14,645 nucleotides of DNA. It comes from a bacterium (GTDB lineage Bacteria; SZUA-182; DTGQ01). The stretch is from assembly GCA_023512255.1 (NCBI GenBank), contig JAILZY010000081.1, forward strand, positions 1 through 14,645, given 5' to 3'. Of the stretch, positions 1-7,349 are shown in pieces (position 1 is the first letter of the stretch; every line of letters starts with the position of its first letter). Made by a program: the position numbers and the translations under genes. Below the pieces are notes generated by a model. It did not search any database and was not told the DNA's origin. It saw nothing but the letters and a program-made list of their open reading frames with translations.

Positions 1-18
1 AAGTTTTAGGAGGATGGT

Positions 19-54
19 TTGGAAGGAACCCTTTTTCAAAAGGGTTCCTTCCAA
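19..54. terminator. Perfect 17-bp hairpin, probable terminator or REP-like palindrome
   Basis: The arms at 19-35 and 38-54 are exact reverse complements (TTGGAAGGAACCCTTTT and its complement) around a 2-nt centre, so in RNA the loop would open into the A/T part of the stem. It lies before the promoter matches of the next gene and could terminate an upstream gene beyond the left edge. There is no clean U-tract after it, so a repetitive palindrome with a secondary terminator role is equally possible. Confidence 0.6.
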
Positions 55-75
55 TTTCAAAAGGGTTCCTTCCAA
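34..75. repeat. 21-bp perfect tandem duplication of a hairpin arm
   Basis: Positions 34-54 are repeated exactly at 55-75. The unit contains the whole right arm of the hairpin at 19-54, so the left arm can pair with either copy and two alternative stem-loops are possible. Confidence 0.85.
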
Positions 76-82
76 AAATTAC

Positions 83-98
83 TGGCACAGGTTATGCT
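83..98 (+). promoter_or_regulatory. Candidate sigma-54 (-24/-12) promoter
   Basis: TGGCAC at 83-88, five bases, then ATGCT at 94-98. This keeps the invariant GG and GC at the spacing of the consensus TGGCAC-N5-TTGCW, with one mismatch (A for the first T). Transcription would begin near 109 and lead into the TPR/sulfatase-fold gene at 195. No enhancer site was identified, and the only NtrC-like regulator in the window appears unable to activate sigma-54. Confidence 0.45.
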
Positions 99-121
99 TT
101 TTTAAAGGATATAAAGAAGCC

Positions 122-150
122 TTGTTATCTTCTGCCAGTTCAGTTATATT
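122..150 (+). promoter_or_regulatory. Candidate sigma-70 promoter
   Basis: TTGTTA at 122-127 and TATATT at 145-150 are separated by 17 bp, upstream of the gene at 195. Each hexamer has one or two mismatches to consensus. It is an alternative or an addition to the -24/-12 match at 83-98. Confidence 0.35.
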
Positions 151-194
151 AGATTAGAAAGAGTATTTTTTTTCAGATCATTCAGGCATAAGTT

Positions 195-3089
195 ATGAGG
201 GTATCACAAGTTATGAGAACAAAGAGATGGAAGATCGTATCTTGGCTCGGCTGTATAATTCTTATACTCTTTACTTCTGGCTGTCAGCATTTTACCAGCG
301 GAATTTCAGCATCTTCAAGTAGGGCGAAGATAGCGGCGCCTGCTGCTTCTGAATGCAATGTGATTGTTATAACTATAGATACCCTAAGAGCTGATCATCT
401 TGGCTGCTACGGAAACGCCAAGATCAAGACCCCTTATCTTGATGGCATAGCCAAAGAAGGGGTAAGGTTTGCTCGGGCCTATACTCCGGTGCCGGTAACG
501 CTTCCTTCTCACACTTCAATATTTACTGGCCTTTATCCTGTTTACCATAAGGTGCGCAACAATGGAACATTTGAGGCAGGCAGTCAACTGGAAACCCTGG
601 CTGAGGTGCTCAAGAAAAATGGGTATAAGACTGCAGCCTTTATCGGCTCTTTTGTCTTGGACAGCCGCTACGGGCTGGATCAGGGATTTGATTACTATGA
701 TGATTATCTGGAAAAGGATGCCAATCAGTCGATCATGGTTTATAATGAGAGGCCGGCTATCGAGGTGGTCCAGGCAGCCAATCAGTGGCTGGAGAAAAAT
801 GCTCAAAGTCGCTTCTTCCTCTGGCTCCATTGCTTTGATCCCCATGCCCCCTATGAGCCGCCGCTGCCGTTTTGTAAGATTTACCAGAAAAATTTATACA
901 ATGGCGAGATTGCCTACACTGATTATGCCTTGGGAAGGCTGTTTTTAACCTTGAGGGAAAAGAATCTGCTCGATAAGACCCTGCTGGTGATTACTGCTGA
1001 TCATGGTGAAGGATTAGGCGAGCACGAGGAAAAGACTCACGCCATTTTTCTCTACGACACTACGCTTCATGTTCCCCTGATCATGCGCTATCCCAAGGCT
1101 ATTCCTGCTGGTTTAGTTATTCAGGATACGGCCTCAACCATTGATATTATGCCGACAATTATGGACATCCTCAATATTAAAAATCGGCCCCAGGTTCACG
1201 GCAAAAGCCTTTTGAGGCTCGTTCGGGGAGAGAGAGGGCCGCAGCATGAGGAATTTTTATGCGAAACCTTCTATCCTCTCTACAACCACAACTGGAGCCC
1301 TCTTGAGGGCTTGCGGACCGAAGAGTGGAAATTCGTCAAAGCGCCACGGTCTGAGCTTTACGATTTGAAAAATGATCCAGGGGAAAAGGTTAATCTCTTT
1401 GACCAAAAGAGGGAATTAGCCAAGAGATTAGAAGCCCGGATGAGAGAGCTTCAGCAGAAAAATTCTCCTCCTAAGTATGGTTTTTCCACTCAGCTTAAGA
1501 TGGACAAGGATACCAAGGATCGGCTGAGAAGCCTTGGTTATGTCTGGACGGTATCGGTTACCGAGAAGAAAGATCCATATAGCTTGCCAGATCCCAAGGA
1601 GATGATCGCCACGTTAGATTATCTAAATATGGGCACCTATTACTATACTCAGGGGAATTATGATCGGGCTGTTGAGCAGTTTCAACTAATGCTGAAAGCC
1701 AATCCCAAGGATGTATTCACTCACTTTGTTTTGGGCTATATCTATGATAAGCAAAATCGCGCTGATCTAGCCATTCAGGAATTGCAGGAGGCTATTCGGC
1801 TTGATCCCACCTATATCAATGCTTACAATAACCTGGGAACGATCTACAATCGGCTTGGGCGGCAGAAGGAGGCGCTTGAGGTCTTCAAAATTGCCCGGGA
1901 GTTAAACCCCGATTACCTGGAGGTGCATGATAACCTTGGTGTGGTTTACTTTGCTCTTGGAGAATATGAGCAGGCCCTGGAGTCTTTCCAGAAGGCAGCT
2001 CAAATTAACCCCAGGGGATATGAGCCGTACAACAATATGGGAAGCGTTTATCTGGCTATGGGTAAGTACGAAGAGGCGGAAAAGATGATTTTGAAGGCCC
2101 TCGAAATCAACCCAAGGGCCGCAGATGGCTTGAATAATCTGGGCAGCATCTACATTACCAGACTAGATTATCCGCGGGCGATTGAAAAGCTTAAGGAGTT
2201 AGTTGAGCTTGATCCCAATCATGTTGATGGCTGGGTTAACCTGGGCACAGCCTTTCTTGGAGCGGGAAAGTACGAAGAATGTCAAAAGGCGCTGGAAAAA
2301 GCGATCCAGCTAAAGCCCGATCTTCCCAAAGCCTACAATTGTCTGGGAACCATGTTTATGAAACAGGGAAAGATCGCTCAGGCGATAGAGCAATTTAAAA
2401 AATCTATCACCTTGGATGCCGATTCTGCAGAGACCCACTATAACCTGGGGATTGCCTATTATACCAGTGGCCAGCTCAGCCAGGCCATCGAGGAGTATCA
2501 GCGCTCGATCGCTCTCGATTCTAAGAGTCCAGCTACCCATGTTAATCTCGGGATCGCTTATTTCCACCTTGGACTGCTCGACAAAAGCCAGGCTGAATAC
2601 CAGGCTGCGCTTGCCCTTGAGCCGAATCACCTAGAAGCCAGGATCAATCTTGGCGTAACCTATTATAACCAGGGGGAATATGACCTGGCTATCGAGGAAT
2701 ACCGCAAGGCTTCACTTATTAGCCCAAACAGTATTCAGCCCTATGTGAATATGGGCCTGGCCTATCTGGCTAAGGGATTGTACGCCGAAGCCATAGCTGA
2801 ATACCAGAAAGCCTTGAAGATTGATCCCAACAGCCTGGAAGTGCATCTTAATCTGGCCAGTGCATATTTCAATCATGGGCAATACCAGCAAGCCTTAGCT
2901 GAATACCAGAGCATCACCCGGCTTGATCCGAAAAATCCAGCAGGCTACTATGGCCTGGGGTACAGCTATTTTTACCAGGGGCTCTTTGATCAGGCAATTT
3001 CAGCCCTGCGGAATGCGCTTCGTCTGAAACCAGACTATCTTGAAGCTAGGCTCTTGCTGGATAAGGCCTTGTCCATCAAGCAGAACTAG
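195..3089 (+). CDS. Lipoprotein: sulfatase/alkaline-phosphatase-fold domain fused to about 14 TPRs
   Basis: The 964-residue product begins with a basic region, a hydrophobic stretch and a lipobox-like FTSGC (Cys30), so it is probably an envelope lipoprotein. Residues about 55-470 are a sulfatase-type alkaline phosphatase superfamily domain: ITIDTLRADHLGCYG near 59-73, TLPSH at 102-106, and a metal-binding ADHGEG with D269/H270. The nucleophile position holds Thr102 rather than the Cys/Ser needed for formylglycine, and the usual Arg of C-x-P-x-R is His106. Arylsulfatase activity is therefore doubtful; phosphatase, phosphodiesterase or phosphotransferase chemistry is as likely. Residues about 479-964 hold around 14 consecutive 34-residue TPRs with the NLGxxY...A...Y...A...P pattern, a protein-docking solenoid. 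ATGs at 195 and 213 are in frame and lie in two copies of AAGTTATGAG; the second gives a more typical 24-residue signal peptide ending in the Cys. No operon partner is visible. Confidence 0.9.
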   Translation: MRVSQVMRTKRWKIVSWLGCIILILFTSGCQHFTSGISASSSRAKIAAPAASECNVIVITIDTLRADHLGCYGNAKIKTPYLDGIAKEGVRFARAYTPVPVTLPSHTSIFTGLYPVYHKVRNNGTFEAGSQLETLAEVLKKNGYKTAAFIGSFVLDSRYGLDQGFDYYDDYLEKDANQSIMVYNERPAIEVVQAANQWLEKNAQSRFFLWLHCFDPHAPYEPPLPFCKIYQKNLYNGEIAYTDYALGRLFLTLREKNLLDKTLLVITADHGEGLGEHEEKTHAIFLYDTTLHVPLIMRYPKAIPAGLVIQDTASTIDIMPTIMDILNIKNRPQVHGKSLLRLVRGERGPQHEEFLCETFYPLYNHNWSPLEGLRTEEWKFVKAPRSELYDLKNDPGEKVNLFDQKRELAKRLEARMRELQQKNSPPKYGFSTQLKMDKDTKDRLRSLGYVWTVSVTEKKDPYSLPDPKEMIATLDYLNMGTYYYTQGNYDRAVEQFQLMLKANPKDVFTHFVLGYIYDKQNRADLAIQELQEAIRLDPTYINAYNNLGTIYNRLGRQKEALEVFKIARELNPDYLEVHDNLGVVYFALGEYEQALESFQKAAQINPRGYEPYNNMGSVYLAMGKYEEAEKMILKALEINPRAADGLNNLGSIYITRLDYPRAIEKLKELVELDPNHVDGWVNLGTAFLGAGKYEECQKALEKAIQLKPDLPKAYNCLGTMFMKQGKIAQAIEQFKKSITLDADSAETHYNLGIAYYTSGQLSQAIEEYQRSIALDSKSPATHVNLGIAYFHLGLLDKSQAEYQAALALEPNHLEARINLGVTYYNQGEYDLAIEEYRKASLISPNSIQPYVNMGLAYLAKGLYAEAIAEYQKALKIDPNSLEVHLNLASAYFNHGQYQQALAEYQSITRLDPKNPAGYYGLGYSYFYQGLFDQAISALRNALRLKPDYLEARLLLDKALSIKQN

Positions 3090-3258
3090 CAGCAGAGCAA
3101 AGGCGCTTTCTTTAAAGCTCTCTCTTTGTGGTCATAGACTCAGCGAAAAAGCGCTATTGTCAATTAGTGTAGCGGAAGCGGAAGAGAGAGCCGCTTAGCT
3201 GCCCCACCAGGGCTCTACATCTAGGGTAAATTTCAGGTTAGTACAGCAGCCATAGATA
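3090..3258. terminator. Convergent spacer with inverted repeats, possible bidirectional terminator
   Basis: The spacer separates two converging genes. GCTCTCTCTT at 3117-3126 is exactly complementary to 3182-3191. A small GCTTT/AAAGC hairpin lies at 3105-3118 and an AGCG/CGCT stem near 3141-3154. AGCGGA is doubled at 3171-3182. Terminator function is inferred from position and pairing; there is no long U-tract. Confidence 0.35.
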
Positions 3259-3276
3259 TCAGCAGCCATAGATATC
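3245..3276. repeat. 16-bp perfect tandem duplication over a stop codon
   Basis: AGCAGCCATAGATATC occurs twice head to tail (3245-3260 and 3261-3276). On the minus strand the junction creates the TGA stop (3259-3261) of the Ig-like protein gene. The unit is not a multiple of three, so gain or loss of one copy shifts the frame. Confidence 0.95.
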
Positions 3277-4887
3277 ACAAGCGCAGATAATTACCTTGTA
3301 TTGTCCAGGAAAGTAGGTCAGGATGGAGTAGACCCCTTCTGAGCTAATGGTTCCGATATTGGTACTGTAATACAATTTGTCTCCATCAGGGTCAGAAATA
3401 CTGGTAACCAGGGTAAAGAGGGTTCCAGCTCGGGCAAGCTGCGGGCTGTAAATCTTGGTACCTCGAGGCGGATGGTTAAACCAGCTTCCACGGTTGACTA
3501 CGGTCATTTTTTTCTTGATCTTGGCAATGGCTCCCTTTTCATCCTGAACAGTGATTTCTATCCTGAAATCGCCCTCAAATCGGGGAGTAAACTGGATCAG
3601 ACCTGTATGGGGGTTAATAATGGACTCCTGCCAGGGGCCATATTGATAGTTAGGCAGGCCATCAATGATAGCTGAATAGGTAAGCTGATCACGGTCCTGA
3701 TCAAATACCTTGACCTGATAGGTAAAGGGCTCATCCACATAGCCAACAAACTTTCCCATCCTTTGAATGACCGGAGGATGATTACTAATATGATAGTTAA
3801 CCACAGATAAGGGGAAGACATTCACGTCGCTATTGTACTTATCCCGTACCGTGGCGGTTATGATTAGGTCCTCTAGGCACTGGGGGGTGAATCGAAAAGC
3901 AGCCCGAGCTGTAGAAAAGGGGGTCATAGGGTCGTTCGGATCAAGAGGCAAGGGCAAAACAACTCCTTTGTTTACTTTTGTACCTTGTGCTCCCCATCCG
4001 CCAATTTGAACCTCAAAGGTGAGAGGGTCTTTATCCCTGTCATTGGCATATAGAATCAATTCAAAAGGCTCAAAAAGAGTAGCAAACTGAGGCCCTGGGC
4101 AGTAAAGCGAGGGACGGCGATTTTTATACCGAGCAAGATCTTCAGAGAAAGAGATTTCATCCAGAGAGTATTCATTTCCCAAAAAAAGGATTCCATAAAC
4201 TGCCCCAAGGTGTTGCGGCTTTGGTAAAAGAGACGCCTTTTGGGCCTGATCGAGATCTTCTTGAAGATTGCGAACTACAAGGTGCCAGGTAGTGTCTTGA
4301 ATCTCCCGACCGAGCGGATAGCTTATACAGGGGGTCGGACTGGCTGCGGCCAATGATTTTGGCAAGGGGATGGGGGGGCTGAAGGTTCCCAAATTCTGCG
4401 GCCCTTGTCCATCAATCGGAGAGTAATTAAGCCATATCCAGCTATTTTCCTTAGTCTTAACCAGAACATAGCATTGAACCTGAGTAAATTTTTCTAACCC
4501 TACGGGAGCTTTTATTTTGTAGGTTAATCCAGCTCCCTGTGGAGGCTGACCGGTGGTTGGGTCTTTTACCGAGTAGTAAGCTAGACAATAGGGTTGTAAG
4601 CCATTCATAACCGAAGGAGAGCAATGCACACATAAAACCCTGCTTCCTTCAGCCTTATCAAGCTGAGTATAAATAAGGCCATACCCTATTCCAAAACCAT
4701 TAACGGGATAGGATGGGTCTGAGGTTTGCCAGCCATGATTATAGGGTGAGTCCCAGTATTCGAAATCATCGAAAATAAAAGCCTCAGCCAAATTGAGGAA
4801 GATAAAGTTGAGAAAGATAAAGAAAATGCAGATTAATATTCCAGCAGCTATCAAAATCATCCAATTTTTTTTGTTTTGAAGTCTCAT
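3259..4887 (-). CDS. Secreted or anchored protein with three Ig/cadherin-like repeats, function unknown
   Basis: The product is 542 residues. Residues 1-36 form a basic start and a long hydrophobic segment, a signal peptide or membrane anchor. Residues about 37-250 begin FDDFEYWDSPYNHGWQ and may be a beta-sandwich resembling carbohydrate-binding modules; this is inferred from composition only. The C-terminal half has three units about 105-110 residues apart, each with an acidic Asp-rich turn (DRDKDPL near 283, DQDRDQL near 397, DPDGDKL near 499). These are typical of Ig/cadherin-like (He_PIG or PKD-type) domains and may bind calcium. A Shine-Dalgarno AAAGGAGT (complement of 4899-4906) lies 11 nt before the ATG. 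The protein ends abruptly at CACDIYGC, at a stop created by a 16-bp tandem duplication; with one copy the frame would run 16 residues further to a TAA at 3195-3197. I recognise no specific family for the whole protein. Confidence 0.8.
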   Translation of the reverse strand: MRLQNKKNWMILIAAGILICIFFIFLNFIFLNLAEAFIFDDFEYWDSPYNHGWQTSDPSYPVNGFGIGYGLIYTQLDKAEGSRVLCVHCSPSVMNGLQPYCLAYYSVKDPTTGQPPQGAGLTYKIKAPVGLEKFTQVQCYVLVKTKENSWIWLNYSPIDGQGPQNLGTFSPPIPLPKSLAAASPTPCISYPLGREIQDTTWHLVVRNLQEDLDQAQKASLLPKPQHLGAVYGILFLGNEYSLDEISFSEDLARYKNRRPSLYCPGPQFATLFEPFELILYANDRDKDPLTFEVQIGGWGAQGTKVNKGVVLPLPLDPNDPMTPFSTARAAFRFTPQCLEDLIITATVRDKYNSDVNVFPLSVVNYHISNHPPVIQRMGKFVGYVDEPFTYQVKVFDQDRDQLTYSAIIDGLPNYQYGPWQESIINPHTGLIQFTPRFEGDFRIEITVQDEKGAIAKIKKKMTVVNRGSWFNHPPRGTKIYSPQLARAGTLFTLVTSISDPDGDKLYYSTNIGTISSEGVYSILTYFPGQYKVIICACDIYGC

Positions 4888-5054
4888 GTTTGCAAATTAC
4901 TCCTTTTTTTACTTTAATTAATTTTGCTCAAAAAGTTGGCTCTCTTCTTTTGCAGCTTGTTTTAAGCTGTATTAACTTTATCTTTTAAGTAGAGATGGAT
5001 TGACTTTGTTTTTTCTTACGGTAGAAAAAAATTGTCTTTTTTTCCTCTTGGGTA

Positions 5055-5084
5055 TTGACAGATGAGAGTAGGAATTAGTATTAT
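5055..5084 (+). promoter_or_regulatory. Probable sigma-70 promoter of the pst operon
   Basis: A perfect TTGACA at 5055-5060, an 18-bp spacer and TATTAT at 5079-5084 place the transcription start near 5091, about 85 bp before pstS. No convincing Pho-box direct repeats (CTGTCAT-like) are visible, so control by a canonical PhoB site is not supported. Confidence 0.6.
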
Positions 5085-5085
5085 T

Positions 5086-5128
5086 ATTTTAAACACTCCG
5101 ATTAGAGTATAAAAAGAGTGTTTAAAAT
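5086..5128. promoter_or_regulatory. 13-bp perfect inverted repeat at the pst transcription start, candidate operator or leader hairpin
   Basis: ATTTTAAACACTC at 5086-5098 is exactly complementary to 5116-5128, with a 17-nt centre. The left arm begins 2 nt after the proposed -10 box, so the repeat covers the expected start site and early leader. It could be a repressor operator or an RNA stem-loop near the 5' end of the message. AT-rich arms and the long loop make it a weak terminator candidate. Confidence 0.6.
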
Positions 5129-5176
5129 TTTAACCCAGAGCGCTGAGAAACCCCTTAATAACCTAGGAGGAAGTCT

Positions 5177-6274
5177 ATGACCAGAAAGAGCAAAAAACTA
5201 CTGACCAATGGCAAACTACTCACTAAAGTATTCACCACTATGCTAGCCGCGGCGGGTTTAATTTTTGGCCTTGTTGTATCTACTAAGACAGCAGGGACAG
5301 CAGCCCGGACAACTAACTCAAGAGAGGAGCCAGCCAGATTGGCCGCCGTGGCACCTGCTGCTGCCGCTCCTCATGCCGAAGAGCTAGCCGGCACCATCGC
5401 CATCTCAGGAGCCTGGGCCCTTTATCCTATGGCGGTAAAATGGGCTGAGGAATTTCAAAAGATTCACCCCAAGGTAAAAATTGATATCGCTGCTGGCGGA
5501 GCTGGAAAAGGAATGGCTGATGCTCTGGCAGGAGTAGTTGATATTGGCATGGTTTCGCGGGATATTCATCCAGCTGAGGTCCAAAAAGGGGCCTTTTGGA
5601 TCTCAGTGGTCAAGGACGCGGTCGTACCCACGATCAATGAGCACAACCCCTTCTTGAGGGAGATTCTGGCCAAGGGGGTCAAGAAAGAGACCTTGGCTGC
5701 CATCTGGATAAGCGGAAAGATTAGCCGATGGAGTGAGGTGGTTGGAATAAGTGGGCTCAGCCGCCAACAGGAGGGCCAGGATGCTATCCATGTCTACACC
5801 CGATCTGATGCCTGCGGAGCCGCGGAAACCTGGGCTCAGTATCTGGGGAAAAATCAGGAAGACCTTCTGGGGATCGGAGTCTACGGCGACCCTGGCCTAG
5901 TTGAAGCAGTCAGTAAAGACAGGTTGGGCATTGGTTTCAATAACATCAACTATGTCTATCAGGCTAAGACAAAAGAGCAGGTTAGCGGCATTCACGTTCT
6001 GCCGATTGATCTCAACGGCAATGGCCGCCTGGATGAGGATGAAAATTTTTATCAGGATCGGCAAGCGATCACTAGGGGAATTGCTACGGGAAAATACCCT
6101 TCTCCGCCTGCCAGGGAGCTACATTTTGTCTCTCAGGGCAAGCCGAAGAAGCCGATTGTGGTCGCCTTCTTGAGATGGATTTTGACTGATGGACAAAGAT
6201 ATGTTCCTGAGGCTGGCTACATCAATCTGTCTGAGGAAAAACTTCAGCAAGAGCTTCAAAAACTCGAAAGGTAG
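5177..6274 (+). CDS. pstS: Phosphate ABC transporter, periplasmic phosphate-binding protein PstS
   Basis: This 365-residue protein captures phosphate outside the membrane and delivers it to PstCA. A basic N-terminus and hydrophobic stretch (about 18-36) form a signal peptide or anchor, followed by an Ala/Pro-rich linker to about 70. The binding fold starts at GTIAISGAWALYPMAVKWAEEF (about 72-93, interrupted here only by description) and continues with an AGGAGKGMADAL segment, DIGMVSRDI, YTRSDACGAAETWA and a C-terminal PSPPAREL region, all typical of a PstS branch found in bacteria and archaea. Residues 278-289 (DLNGNGRLDEDE) fit a canonical EF-hand calcium loop, with D, N, N, D and E at positions 1, 3, 5, 9 and 12. 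AGGAGG at 5165-5170 lies 6 nt before the ATG. It is first in the operon, 11 nt before pstC. Confidence 0.92.
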   Translation: MTRKSKKLLTNGKLLTKVFTTMLAAAGLIFGLVVSTKTAGTAARTTNSREEPARLAAVAPAAAAPHAEELAGTIAISGAWALYPMAVKWAEEFQKIHPKVKIDIAAGGAGKGMADALAGVVDIGMVSRDIHPAEVQKGAFWISVVKDAVVPTINEHNPFLREILAKGVKKETLAAIWISGKISRWSEVVGISGLSRQQEGQDAIHVYTRSDACGAAETWAQYLGKNQEDLLGIGVYGDPGLVEAVSKDRLGIGFNNINYVYQAKTKEQVSGIHVLPIDLNGNGRLDEDENFYQDRQAITRGIATGKYPSPPARELHFVSQGKPKKPIVVAFLRWILTDGQRYVPEAGYINLSEEKLQQELQKLER

Positions 6275-6285
6275 GTGATAACCAT

Positions 6286-7287
6286 ATGGATACATCCTCA
6301 TCTTCGTTATCTCAATCTCAATTATCTCAGCCGTTGCCATCCGATCAGACAGCAGCGCTCCACGGACAGCCCCAGCCGGCGCTCATCAGGCTCCTGCAAG
6401 GCTCAAGGCTAATCAAGGATAAGCTGGCTGCTGCCTCGATGCTGTTTCTGACCATTGGCTCAAGCCTGATGATATTTCTTATTGCCCTTCAGCTCTATCA
6501 GCGGTCGAGGCCGATTTTGGCCATGAAGGGGCTTGCTGAGTTGCTCTTTTCGACCTCCTGGCGTCCTTTGAGAGGAGAGTTTGGTTTTTTCCCCTTTATC
6601 ATGGGCACTCTTTGGGTAACTGCTGTAGCCGTGATCATAGCTGTGCCGCTGTGTCTTCTGACTGCAATCTATCTGTCTGAGTATGCTCCGAGAATGGTGC
6701 GGGAGTGGGCCCGACCTCTAGTCGATCTGCTGGCTGGAATTCCCTCGGTAGTCTACGGGCTATGGGGGATTTTGGTGATTGTTCCGCTGATCAAAAATTA
6801 TATTGCTCCAGCCTTTGGCACCTTCTCGACCGGCTATAGTGTCCTGGCCGCCGGGATGGTGCTGGCTATTATGATCTTTCCGGTGATTATTCATGTTTCG
6901 GTTGAGGTGTTCGGATCAATACCGTATGAGATGAGGGAAGCTGCCCTGAGCTTGGGAGCGACCGGTTGGCAGACCGTAAAGTATGTGGTCCTGCGCAAGG
7001 CTATGCCAGGGATAATAGCGGCTGTGGTTTTAGGCCTCTCTAGGGCTTTTGGCGAGACTATGGCTGTTTTGATGGTGGCTGGCAATGTGGCCAGGGTTCC
7101 CTCATCGCTCCTCGGTCCTGCCTATCCTCTGCCGGCCCTGATCGCCAATAGCTACGGCGAGATGCTGTCTGTGCCCCTCTATGATTCAGCGCTTCTTTTG
7201 GCTTCACTCATTTTACTGGCAATAGTGCTCTTGTTCAATATTCTCTCGCGGCTTATTCTGATTAGGGTTGAGAGGAATATTCAATAG
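6286..7287 (+). CDS. pstC: Phosphate ABC transporter permease PstC
   Basis: This 333-residue inner-membrane protein forms the phosphate channel with PstA. The first 45 or so residues are Ser/Gln/Pro-rich and cytoplasmic, longer than in many PstC proteins. About six hydrophobic segments follow (near 46-70, 104-130, 148-172, 184-208, 245-268 and 300-325). The EAA loop REAALSLGATGWQTVKYVVL, which docks on the ATPase, lies near 213-232, and FGETMAVLMVAGN is a strong PstC signature. It starts 11 nt after the pstS stop, with an AGGTAGGTGA sequence as a ribosome-binding site overlapping that stop, so translation is probably coupled. Confidence 0.93.
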   Translation: MDTSSSSLSQSQLSQPLPSDQTAALHGQPQPALIRLLQGSRLIKDKLAAASMLFLTIGSSLMIFLIALQLYQRSRPILAMKGLAELLFSTSWRPLRGEFGFFPFIMGTLWVTAVAVIIAVPLCLLTAIYLSEYAPRMVREWARPLVDLLAGIPSVVYGLWGILVIVPLIKNYIAPAFGTFSTGYSVLAAGMVLAIMIFPVIIHVSVEVFGSIPYEMREAALSLGATGWQTVKYVVLRKAMPGIIAAVVLGLSRAFGETMAVLMVAGNVARVPSSLLGPAYPLPALIANSYGEMLSVPLYDSALLLASLILLAIVLLFNILSRLILIRVERNIQ

Positions 7288-7315
7288 ATTATAGAAAAAA
7301 TTATGAAAAGATGAA

Positions 7316-7349
7316 AAAAAATATGGACAGAGGAAAAATATGGACAGAG
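7316..7349. repeat. 17-bp tandem duplication over the pstA start codon
   Basis: Positions 7317-7332 are identical to 7334-7349 (AAAAATATGGACAGAG), a period of 17 bp; the adjoining base differs (A at 7316, G at 7333). Each copy has an ATG (7323 and 7340). Only the second opens the pstA frame. The first opens a ten-codon frame (MDRGKIWTE plus neighbours) ending at TGA 7350-7352, overlapping pstA. Confidence 0.85.

Noticed and set aside
195-1600. Arylsulfatase annotation for the first gene
   Set aside because: The formylglycine Cys/Ser is Thr and the partner Arg is His, so only the fold is supported.
5055-5128. PhoB-type Pho box before pstS
   Set aside because: No pair of CTGTCAT-like direct repeats at 11-bp spacing could be found.
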